Position numbers and translations under genes: made by a program. The notes below the pieces were generated by a model. The model had not been told where the DNA came from, did no database searches, and saw nothing but the letters and a program-made list of their open reading frames with translations. From Streptomyces sp. TS71-3 (GTDB lineage Bacteria > Actinomycetota > Actinomycetes > Streptomycetales > Streptomycetaceae): 64,000 bases of DNA. Every line of letters begins with the position of its first letter. Within the stretch, counting starts at the first letter, position 1. Positions 1 through 6,800 of this stretch are shown in pieces. The stretch covers positions 248,001 through 312,000 of the forward strand of contig NZ_BNEL01000003.1 of assembly GCF_018327685.1 (NCBI RefSeq), read 5' to 3'.

Positions 1-153
1 CCGATGGCCAGGGTCCTCGCCAGGCAGGCGGCCAGGAAGGCAGCGCGGGAGGGCCTGAGCAAGGAGCCCATCGACCTCACGGAGCTGGAGGTTCTCCAGC
101 AGATCCGCGACGAGCTGATCGCCCAGCGGGGCGGCCCGATGGTCGACCGGTAG
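1..153 (+). CDS. C-terminal fragment, probable large-conductance mechanosensitive channel MscL
   Basis: The window opens inside this gene; only the last 50 residues and a TAG stop are present. The fragment is a basic Arg/Ala-rich stretch (RQAARKAAREG) followed by an acidic amphipathic helix (LTELEVLQQIRDELIAQRGG). That is the layout of the cytoplasmic tail of actinobacterial MscL, where a basic linker after TM2 leads to a bundle helix with a TELEVL-IRD-L pattern. MscL opens under membrane tension and releases solutes during hypo-osmotic shock. The family call rests on recalled similarity of a short tail, so it is moderate; the transmembrane part lies upstream of the window. Confidence 0.6.
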   Translation, partial: PMARVLARQAARKAAREGLSKEPIDLTELEVLQQIRDELIAQRGGPMVDR

Positions 154-316
154 ACGGCCGACTGGTAGATACCCGATCTGCAGATGCCCCATCTGCAGAT
201 GGCCGACCGGTAGGGGTTCCCGACGGCCTCATGGCGGTCGGCGGCCCCACGGCCGCCGTCCGCACGCCGGTGGCGGTCGTCCGCCGGTGGGCGCGGGAGG
301 GCCTGGTCGGGCGGGT

Positions 317-640
317 TCAGAGGTGGTGGGGCGGCTTCTCGTCGAGGAACCGCGCGAGGTCCGCGGCGCTGTCGCCGCCCCCCGACGGCCGCTCGCCCCA
401 GCCCTGGTCCGAGTCGTCCGACGACCGCTGCGACAGCGGGTCGTCGAAGACGATCGCGTCCTTCGGACCGGTGGGGGTGCCCGAGCCGGATGACACCCGT
501 CCACCGGATGACACCTGTCCACCGGACAACGCCTTCGAGCCCGGAGCCCTCAGATCACCCGGAACCTGCGGATCGCCCGGGACCTCGGGATTGCCGGGTG
601 CCTTCGGATCACGGGGGTCGGGGCCGGAAGCGCTCGTCAT
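317..640 (-). CDS. small conserved actinomycete protein, unknown function
   Basis: This 107-residue protein starts at an ATG preceded by GGTGG. The first half is a Pro/Gly/Asp-rich low-complexity linker (repeats of PGDP/VPGD type). The last ~50 residues look conserved: KDAIVFDDPLSQRSS, then acidic DDSDQGW and a terminal helix SAADLARFLDEKPPHH. I recognise this C-terminal pattern from small Streptomyces hypothetical proteins but know no function. There are no membrane segments, signal peptide or cysteines. Reading frames continue upstream of the chosen ATG, but that sequence is proline/arginine-rich and unlike protein. It is divergent from the LtrA gene. Confidence 0.55.
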   Translation of the reverse strand: MTSASGPDPRDPKAPGNPEVPGDPQVPGDLRAPGSKALSGGQVSSGGRVSSGSGTPTGPKDAIVFDDPLSQRSSDDSDQGWGERPSGGGDSAADLARFLDEKPPHHL

Positions 641-966
641 TCCACCAGCGTACGACCAGGTGCCGGCCGCCCGGACCGCCCAGGCCGCGGACCGGCCCCG
701 GCCCGCCCCCACCCGGGGCGCATCCGGAACCCCACCGCCGAGCACTCCGGAAGCTCCGGACGCCCCGGGAACCCCGGGCACCCCGGACGCCCCCGGCCCA
801 CGGCAACCATCCGGCCCGCGGCAACCCACCGGCCTGCGGCAGCCTCCCGACCCCCTCCCCCGCACCCGGGCCGGTACCCTGGCGACCACCCCCGGTTCGC
901 CGCGCCCGCCGCTCGACACGGGATCGAAGAAGCGATCGGCCGGGACAGGTCTGCTGTGCTGGAGGC
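641..966. other. intergenic region between divergent genes (5' of ltrA-like gene)
   Basis: This 326-bp spacer separates the small minus-strand protein from the LtrA gene. It holds only short GC-rich direct repeats (CCCCGG and CGGCAACC-type words around 770-850). No convincing promoter, operator or hairpin terminator was identified. Confidence 0.4.
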
Positions 967-2220
967 ATGACTTCCAGTTCCGGCTCGGCCTCAGGCGCCT
1001 TCGGGAGCCGTCCGCCGACCGCCCGGCCCGTGCGCAGGATCACCGCGCGGCGCCGCGACGAGTCCCACCGGGTCGCCTCGCCTCTGGAGCTCTTCTTCGA
1101 CCTCTGCTTCGTGGTGGCCATCGCCCAGGCGGGCGCGCAGCTCGTGCACAAGTTCGAGGAGGGCCACGTCGGCGAGGGCCTGCTCGACTACGCGATGGTC
1201 TTCTTCGCCATCTGGTGGGCCTGGATCCAGTTCTCCTGGTTCGCCTCGGCGTACGACAACGACGACGTCCCCTACCGCCTGGCGACCCTCGTCCAGATCT
1301 CCGGCGTGCTGGTACTCGCGGCCGGCGTCTCGCGGGTCTTCGCGGGCGACGACTTCCTGGTCGTCTGGTTCGGCTACGCCATCATGCGGGTGGCCATGTC
1401 CACCCAGTGGTTGCGGGTGGCGGTGGCCACGGCCGGCCGGGAGCGCGGCATGGCCCTGCGGTACGCCATCGGCGTGCTGCTCTGCCAGGGCGGCTGGGTG
1501 GGCGTGCTGCTGGCGCCGGAACCGGTACGGCCCTGGGTGTTCCTGGCGATGGTCATCGCGGAGTTGTGCGTCCCGCCGTACGCGCAGCGGTACATGAAGC
1601 AGTCGTGGCACCCGCACCACATCGCGGAGCGGTACGGGCTGTTCACGATCATCGTGCTGGGCGAGGCCATCGCCGCGGCCACGGCAGCGGTCAAGTCCGG
1701 CACCGAGGGGAGCGACGCGCTGCCCGAGCTGCTGCCCTACGCGGCGGGTGGGCTGCTGCTGGTGTTCTCCGTGTGGTGGATCTACTTCGCGGTCCCCCTC
1801 CACGGTCAGCTGCGCTCCAGGAGGCACGCGTTCGTGTGGGGGTACGGCCACTACCTGGTCTTCGCGTCGGTGGCGGCGCTGGGCGCGGGCATCGAGGTGG
1901 CGGTGGAGCAGAGGGTGGGCCACGCGGACGTCTCCGGGCTCGTGGCGAGCGCGACGGTCACCGTTCCGACGGCGGTGTACCTGCTCACGGTGTGGGTGCT
2001 GCACGCACGCTTCCACAAGGTGGGCATCGCCCAGCAACTGGTACTGCCCGGCACCGCGGCGGCGGTCCTGGCCTGTACGTTCGCGGGGCACTGGGCGATC
2101 CTGGCGACGGGTGCGACGACGGCACTCAGCGTGGCCACCAGCATCACGCTCTCCGCGCGGACAGCGGCCCGCGAGGCCCGGACGGCGGAGCGGACGGGCA
2201 GCGGCGGCGAACCCCCGTGA
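967..2220 (+). CDS. low temperature requirement protein A (LtrA) family membrane protein
   Basis: This 417-residue polytopic membrane protein has an Arg-rich cytoplasmic N-terminus (ITARRRDESHRVASPLELFFDL) leading straight into the first helix. The ELFFDLCFVVAIAQ start and the AIWWAWIQFSWFASAYDNDD loop are LtrA signatures. The family was named from a Listeria cold-growth gene; its biochemical role is unknown. About ten hydrophobic segments follow. One contains a conserved HIAERYGLFTIIVLGE stretch with polar residues inside the membrane. The chosen ATG sits one base after a GGAGG, which is unusually close, so translation could begin slightly elsewhere. It ends 12 bp before the P1 peptidase gene, so the two may be co-transcribed. 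Confidence 0.85.
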   Translation: MTSSSGSASGAFGSRPPTARPVRRITARRRDESHRVASPLELFFDLCFVVAIAQAGAQLVHKFEEGHVGEGLLDYAMVFFAIWWAWIQFSWFASAYDNDDVPYRLATLVQISGVLVLAAGVSRVFAGDDFLVVWFGYAIMRVAMSTQWLRVAVATAGRERGMALRYAIGVLLCQGGWVGVLLAPEPVRPWVFLAMVIAELCVPPYAQRYMKQSWHPHHIAERYGLFTIIVLGEAIAAATAAVKSGTEGSDALPELLPYAAGGLLLVFSVWWIYFAVPLHGQLRSRRHAFVWGYGHYLVFASVAALGAGIEVAVEQRVGHADVSGLVASATVTVPTAVYLLTVWVLHARFHKVGIAQQLVLPGTAAAVLACTFAGHWAILATGATTALSVATSITLSARTAAREARTAERTGSGGEPP

Positions 2221-2232
2221 TACGCATGCCCC

Positions 2233-3426
2233 ATGACGATGCACAGTGACGATCGGGGCCGCGCTGAGGGCGCCTCGGCAGCGCGCGGCGAGGACGGCAC
2301 GGGGCACGGAGAGGGCGGCCACGCCACGGGACGGGCACGGCTGGACGCGCTGACGGACGTGCCGGGACTGCGCGTCGGGCACGCCACGCTGACCGGGGGC
2401 GGGCGGCTCACCGGCACCACGGTGGTGCTCGCCCCGGAGGGTGGCGCGGTCGGAGCGGTGGACGTCCGTGGCGGCGGCCCCGGCACCAGGGAGACCGACG
2501 CACTCGACCCGCGCAACGTCGTCGAGCGGATCGACGCGGTGGTCCTGACCGGCGGCAGCGCGTACGGGCTCCACTCCGCGGCCGGCGTGATGGCCTGGCT
2601 GGAGGAGCAGCGGCGGGGCGTGCGGGTCGGGCTCGACCCGGCGCAGGTGGTCCCGGTGGTGCCGGCCGCCTGCTGCTTCGACCTCGGCCGCGGCGGGGAC
2701 TTCCGGGCGCGGCCGGACGCCGCCACCGGACGCACCGCCGTCGAGGCCGCGGCTGCCACGGAAGCGGGCGCCCCGGTCGCCATGGGCAGCGTGGGGGCGG
2801 GCACGGGAGCGGTGATCGGAGGCATGAAGGGCGGTGTCGGCACGGCGAGCACGGTGCTGGCGTCCGGGGTGACGGTCGGCGCGCTGGTCGTGGCGAACGC
2901 CGCGGGCTCGGCGGTGGACCCCGTGACGGGGGCGCTGTACGGGGAGTCCTTCGGGGGCCGGGTGCGGTATCCCGACACGGCGGTGCACGAGGCCGCGCGC
3001 CGGCGGCTGGCCGAGGCCGCGGAAGGTGCGCCGCCGCCGATGAACACCACCCTCGCCGTGGTGGCCACCGACGCCGCGCTGACCCGGGCTCAGGCCCAGA
3101 AGCTCGCCGGCGCCGGGCACGACGGCATCGCGCGCGCCGTGCGCCCCTCGCACCTGATGCACGACGGGGACACCGTGTTCGTTCTGGCCACCGGCGCCCG
3201 GCCGGTGACCGGCGGTGCGGGGCGGGGGCCGTCGGATCCGGCACCTGACGACGGGGCCGCCGGGGCCGCCGCGCTGGCGGCGGCCGTGGCCGCCCGGAAC
3301 GAGATCCTGTCGGTGGGCGCGGACCTGGTGACCCGGGCGATCGTCGCGGCGGTACGGGCAGCGGAGTCCGTCTCGGGCCCGGGGGGCACGTTCCCGTCGT
3401 ACCGCGAGCTGTACGAGTCCCGCTGA
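2233..3426 (+). CDS. P1 family peptidase (DmpA/S58 type, self-processing)
   Basis: This 397-residue member of the N-terminal-nucleophile P1/DmpA aminopeptidase family has an LTDVPGLRVGHATL start, an NVVERIDAVVLTGGSAYGL block and a C-terminal NTTLAVVATDA motif. Asn271-Thr272 is the expected autocleavage site, with Thr272 becoming the nucleophile of the beta chain. Family members cleave N-terminal residues or amides; the substrate here cannot be read from sequence. A non-conserved ~40-residue Gly/Glu-rich head precedes the domain. It has no signal peptide, so it is cytoplasmic. It probably shares a transcript with the LtrA gene. Its last codons, stop included, are duplicated immediately downstream (3415-3466). 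Confidence 0.9.
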   Translation: MTMHSDDRGRAEGASAARGEDGTGHGEGGHATGRARLDALTDVPGLRVGHATLTGGGRLTGTTVVLAPEGGAVGAVDVRGGGPGTRETDALDPRNVVERIDAVVLTGGSAYGLHSAAGVMAWLEEQRRGVRVGLDPAQVVPVVPAACCFDLGRGGDFRARPDAATGRTAVEAAAATEAGAPVAMGSVGAGTGAVIGGMKGGVGTASTVLASGVTVGALVVANAAGSAVDPVTGALYGESFGGRVRYPDTAVHEAARRRLAEAAEGAPPPMNTTLAVVATDAALTRAQAQKLAGAGHDGIARAVRPSHLMHDGDTVFVLATGARPVTGGAGRGPSDPAPDDGAAGAAALAAAVAARNEILSVGADLVTRAIVAAVRAAESVSGPGGTFPSYRELYESR

Positions 3427-3466
3427 CGGGCCCCGGTGAGGAGTCCCGCTGGCGGGTCCCGGTGCC
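3415..3466 (+). repeat. 26-bp direct duplication of the P1 peptidase 3' end
   Basis: Two adjacent 26-bp copies lie at 3415-3440 and 3441-3466. The first contains the last codons and TGA stop of the peptidase gene. The second is a near-copy in which TGA has become TGG. They differ at about three or four positions. Confidence 0.7.
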
Positions 3467-3708
3467 GCCTCCACCCCACACACGCCTCACCCCGCCTTAA
3501 CGGAAACATCCGCCCCGTTCACCCGCACCGACCGCTCCCACCCGCCCCACCCGATCCCGCCCGATCCCGCCCGATCCCGGAGCACCGATATCAGACAAGC
3601 GGAGGGAACCATTCCCTTCGCATGCCGCTCTCTTCCCACAACGGAGCAGATCACCTGGATCGCCCAGGTCGTGAACATCGGATACTTCACCCGAAACTGG
3701 AGCAACTC

Positions 3709-5028
3709 GTGGGAACGCAGGACATGGTGGGGCGGGGGACGGCGGAACGGGAGACCGTCGTGCGGGGTGCCCGGCCGGTGCGGTCGGTCCGGGGGCGCGC
3801 CGCACGGCGCGGGCTGCTGGCGTGCGCCGTGCTGGCGGTCGGTGCGCTGACCCTGACCGCCTGCGGCGGCGACGCCTCGGCGGACAACGGCAAGCCCGGT
3901 GGTGGCAAGGAGAGTTCGAGCGGGGGCGCGAACTCTGACTCGGGGCGGATCTCCACCGCGGAGATAGCGATCTCGGCGAAGGACGGTTCCGCGAACGCCT
4001 CGATCAACGCCACCGAGGTGAAGGTCAGCGGCGGCAAGCTGACCCGGGTCAGCATGGTGGAGGCGGCGAGCGGCCGGTCCGTGGCGGGCACGCTCTCGTC
4101 CGACGGGTCGGTCTGGAAGCCCAAGGACCAGTTGGAGCGGGCCACCCAGTACCGCATATCGGCCACGGCCAAGGACGCCAAGGGCCGCACGGCGGCGGCG
4201 AACTCGCAGTTCACCACGGTCACGCAGGCCCACAGCTTCATCGGCACCTACACCCCGGACGGCGGGACCACGGTCGGCGTCGGCATGCCGGTCTCGTTCA
4301 CCTTCAACAAGGCGATCACCGACAGGAAGGCGGTGCAGTCCGGCATCAAGGTGACCTCCAGCAGCGGGCAGGAGGTGGTGGGCCACTGGTTCGGGGGCAA
4401 CCGGCTGGACTTCCGGCCGCAGTCGTACTGGCAGGCGGGCTCCAGGGTCACCATGAAGATCCACCTGGACGGGGTCGAGGGCGCTCAGGGCGTCTACGGC
4501 GTGCAGGACAAGACGGTGACGTTCACCGTCGGCCGTTCCCAGGTCTCCACGGTGGACGCGCGCACCCAGACGATGACGGTGGTCAGGGACGGCAAGACCA
4601 TCAGGACCGTCCCGATCTCGTCGGGCAGCCCGCAGCACACCACCTACAACGGCCAGATGGTGATCTCGCAGAAGTTCATCCAGACCCGTATGCAGGGGTC
4701 CACGGTCGGCTTCGGCGGGGAGTACGACATCCCGGACGTGCCGCACGCGATGCGCCTGACGAACTCCGGCACCTTCATCCACGGCAACTACTGGTACTCC
4801 CGCGGCAACCCGCCGTTCGGGCGCCAGGGCACCAGCCACGGCTGCGTGGGGCTCCAGGACGTCCAGGGCGCGGGGGCGGCCACGTCGGCCGAGTGGTTCT
4901 ACGACCACTCGCTGATCGGGGACGTCGTGACGGTGAAGAACTCGCCGGACAGGACCGTCGCCCCGGACAACGGGCTGAATGGCTGGAACATGTCGTGGAG
5001 CGCCTGGAAGGCGGGCAGCGCCCTCTGA
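3709..5028 (+). CDS. L,D-transpeptidase lipoprotein (Ig-like plus YkuD domains)
   Basis: This cell-wall enzyme makes 3-3 (mDAP-mDAP) peptidoglycan cross-links. The GTG start is set by GGAG six bases upstream, giving 439 residues. Residues 1-51 are an Arg-rich signal with hydrophobic core ending in the lipobox LTAC, so Cys52 is lipidated and the enzyme is membrane-anchored outside. Residues ~90-290 are two Ig-like modules typical of actinobacterial transpeptidases (the SFIGTYTPDGG start of the second is clear). The C-terminal YkuD domain has the catalytic HG....SHGCVGL motif with His377 and Cys379. A strong terminator follows 15 bp after the stop, so it is probably monocistronic. Confidence 0.93.
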   Translation: MGTQDMVGRGTAERETVVRGARPVRSVRGRAARRGLLACAVLAVGALTLTACGGDASADNGKPGGGKESSSGGANSDSGRISTAEIAISAKDGSANASINATEVKVSGGKLTRVSMVEAASGRSVAGTLSSDGSVWKPKDQLERATQYRISATAKDAKGRTAAANSQFTTVTQAHSFIGTYTPDGGTTVGVGMPVSFTFNKAITDRKAVQSGIKVTSSSGQEVVGHWFGGNRLDFRPQSYWQAGSRVTMKIHLDGVEGAQGVYGVQDKTVTFTVGRSQVSTVDARTQTMTVVRDGKTIRTVPISSGSPQHTTYNGQMVISQKFIQTRMQGSTVGFGGEYDIPDVPHAMRLTNSGTFIHGNYWYSRGNPPFGRQGTSHGCVGLQDVQGAGAATSAEWFYDHSLIGDVVTVKNSPDRTVAPDNGLNGWNMSWSAWKAGSAL

Positions 5029-5042
5029 GACGGGCTCCACGG

Positions 5043-5093
5043 CCCGGGTGCGGGCGGCCGGCGGAACGAGCCGGCCGGCCGCCCGCACCCGGG
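5043..5093 (+). terminator. intrinsic terminator of the L,D-transpeptidase gene
   Basis: A perfect 20-bp inverted repeat pairs 5043-5062 with 5074-5093 around an 11-nt loop. It starts 15 bp after the TGA. No U-tract follows, as is usual in Streptomyces. Confidence 0.8.
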
Positions 5094-5254
5094 GCGGACA
5101 CACACGTGATCTGCACGTGAACTGCCCTTTTCCCGAGGTCAGATGAGGAATTCGTCGCGCGGGCCGGGCGTTTTCCCGGTTCCTGGACATGCCGGCCCGG
5201 GGAGGGGCTACGGTATGCACTCACGAGGTGACATGTAGCGACGCGGGAGAAGCC

Positions 5255-6055
5255 TTGAGCGTTCCGTACGAAACAGCGTGCGAAGGCAAACAGTCGCCCG
5301 AGACTCCGGAGGAGCATCTCGCGCGGCTCCTCGGGCGCGCCCTGAACTCTTTCGAACTCCCCGACGAGGTGCTGTGCCGCCTCACCGCGGCCCTGGCCTA
5401 CGACGGCTCGCTGCACTCCGCACACCACAGCGGCGACCTGCACCGCCTCACCTACCGGCACACCTGGCTGCTCGCCGACGGCAGCGCGGTCACCCTCTGG
5501 GAGCTGGTGCACAACACCGCCCGGCCGACGCCCTTCCCCGGCGCCATGGCGGCACCGATGCCGGAGGGGCCGGCCAGGGCGCGGCAGGACCAGCACGAGC
5601 TGTACGCGGACGAGACCGAGCTGCGCACCGCCATGGAGCGGCTGCCGTTGCCCGCGGACGAGCCGCAGGACTTCGACCTGCCCGTCACCGTGCAGATCCC
5701 GCCGATGCCGCTGCCCCGGCACGTCTACGTCCCGGACAACTCCGCGGACCACGCCCGCCGTCTCCTGCGGCGCGCGGAGAACGCCGACCGGCCGGGCCTG
5801 GACATGTTACGGCTGCTCAGTTCCGCCTTCGCGCACCAGATCACCCAGGCGTTCGGCCGTCCCACGCCGGCCGGAGAGGCCCGGCTGGGGTACTCGCTGT
5901 ACGAGCACGCCTTCCTGCTGGCGGACGGCCGGGAGGTCAGCCTCTGGGAGGTCGAGCACACGGCCACCCCGAACGGGCGTCACATGTGCGAGGTCTACAC
6001 GAGCGAGGCCGAGGCCCGCGGCGCCATGGCACGGCGCGCCTCCCGCACTCCCTGA
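5255..6055 (+). CDS. DUF6227 family protein
   Basis: This 266-residue cytoplasmic protein of unknown function starts at a TTG preceded by GGGAGA at six bases, giving the family start MSVPYE. I recognise the EEHLARLLGRALNSFELPDE and HTWLLADGSAVTLWELVHNT blocks as DUF6227, a Streptomyces family. The protein is an internal duplication: the N half (HTWLLADG-x-VTLWELVH, then a Y-DE-EL-TAM tail) is echoed in the C half (HAFLLADG-x-VSLWEVEH, then YTSEAEARGAM). This suggests two copies of one small alpha/beta unit. It is followed by a MITE-like element 68 bp after the stop. Confidence 0.8.
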   Translation: MSVPYETACEGKQSPETPEEHLARLLGRALNSFELPDEVLCRLTAALAYDGSLHSAHHSGDLHRLTYRHTWLLADGSAVTLWELVHNTARPTPFPGAMAAPMPEGPARARQDQHELYADETELRTAMERLPLPADEPQDFDLPVTVQIPPMPLPRHVYVPDNSADHARRLLRRAENADRPGLDMLRLLSSAFAHQITQAFGRPTPAGEARLGYSLYEHAFLLADGREVSLWEVEHTATPNGRHMCEVYTSEAEARGAMARRASRTP

Positions 6056-6123
6056 CCCGCCTCAGCCGTACGCCGTGCCGGGCCGCCCCTTGGCTGCCCC
6101 TGGCTGGCGACCCTGGCGGCCCC

Positions 6124-6357
6124 TAGGTCGTGTCCGGCGGATCTTCGTGGGCCCGCGACTCCCCCACTGCCTGAAGGGCGTGGGTGGGGGTACCTCCCAC
6201 GCCCGTTCAGGGCAGTGGGGGAGTGCCCCCAGCACCGCACCTCGCCCCGTTGTCGGAGTCATCCGGGTACGCCCAGTACGAGTATGATCCTCCGCCTTGC
6301 GATGCACGGCACCAGACGCCGCAGGCTGATCCACGAAGATCCGCCGGACACGACCTA
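6124..6357. mobile_element. MITE-like element, copy 1
   Basis: This 234-bp non-coding element has 27-bp perfect terminal inverted repeats (6124-6150 and 6331-6357; outer sequence TAGGTCGTGTCCGGCGG). Both ends sit in CTAG, compatible with a CTAG or TA target duplication as in IS5-group elements. A near-perfect internal hairpin occupies 6158-6224. A second copy at 13993-14226 differs at only three positions (6204, 6247, 6283). No transposase frame is inside, so it would have to be moved in trans; no candidate transposase is in the window. Confidence 0.85.
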
Positions 6358-6759
6358 GCGGCGCCCCTCGCTGAACTGCCGTACGAGGCCGGCGAACGCG
6401 GCCCGTTCCGCCGGCGTGAGATCGACGGTCTCCGTCGGAGGGACCACCTGACGGGGCATCGCATGCAGGGCCCGCACACGCCGCCACCCGGCCGTGCCCG
6501 GCCGGTTCGGGCCGCCGCCCTCCTGCGCCGCGGGCCGTCGGCCCGGGTGCGGCAGTGGCCCCGCGCCTGACCTGGGACGCTCCGCCTGTCGCTCCCGGCC
6601 GGACGGACGCGGTGGACGTACCCTGTGAGTCGTCTGCGCCACGCGAGCGGCCCAGGAGAGCCCGCGTGGCGCCGCGGTGCGCACCAAGGCGGCCACGGCG
6701 CTCGCCACCACCAGAACGGCTCGCGCCACGCGCCGAATTGTCGAGACGTGTTCGGACAT
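6355..6759 (-). CDS. hypothetical protein with one N-terminal hydrophobic segment, 3' end in a MITE
   Basis: This 134-residue reading frame has weak evidence. Residues ~8-30 are hydrophobic (VARAVLVVASAVAALV), followed by a basic Arg/Pro-rich linker and a helical C-terminus (DLTPAERAAFAGLVRQFSEG) that looks like genuine protein. The TAG stop is formed by the CTAG at the end of MITE copy 1, so the native last residues may have been replaced. The ATG has only GGTGAT before it. No function is proposed. It could instead be a non-coding stretch between the MITE and fruA. Confidence 0.45.
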   Translation of the reverse strand: MSEHVSTIRRVARAVLVVASAVAALVRTAAPRGLSWAARVAQTTHRVRPPRPSGRERQAERPRSGAGPLPHPGRRPAAQEGGGPNRPGTAGWRRVRALHAMPRQVVPPTETVDLTPAERAAFAGLVRQFSEGRR

Positions 6760-6800
6760 ATCACCCAGTAGACATCATGAGGCCGGTGCTTGACAGGCGA

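Noticed and set aside
991..3483. Very long open frame on the minus strand (830 codons) under the LtrA and P1 peptidase genes
   Set aside because: Antisense shadow of two well-supported genes; Arg/Gly/His-rich, no domain, typical of 72% G+C DNA.
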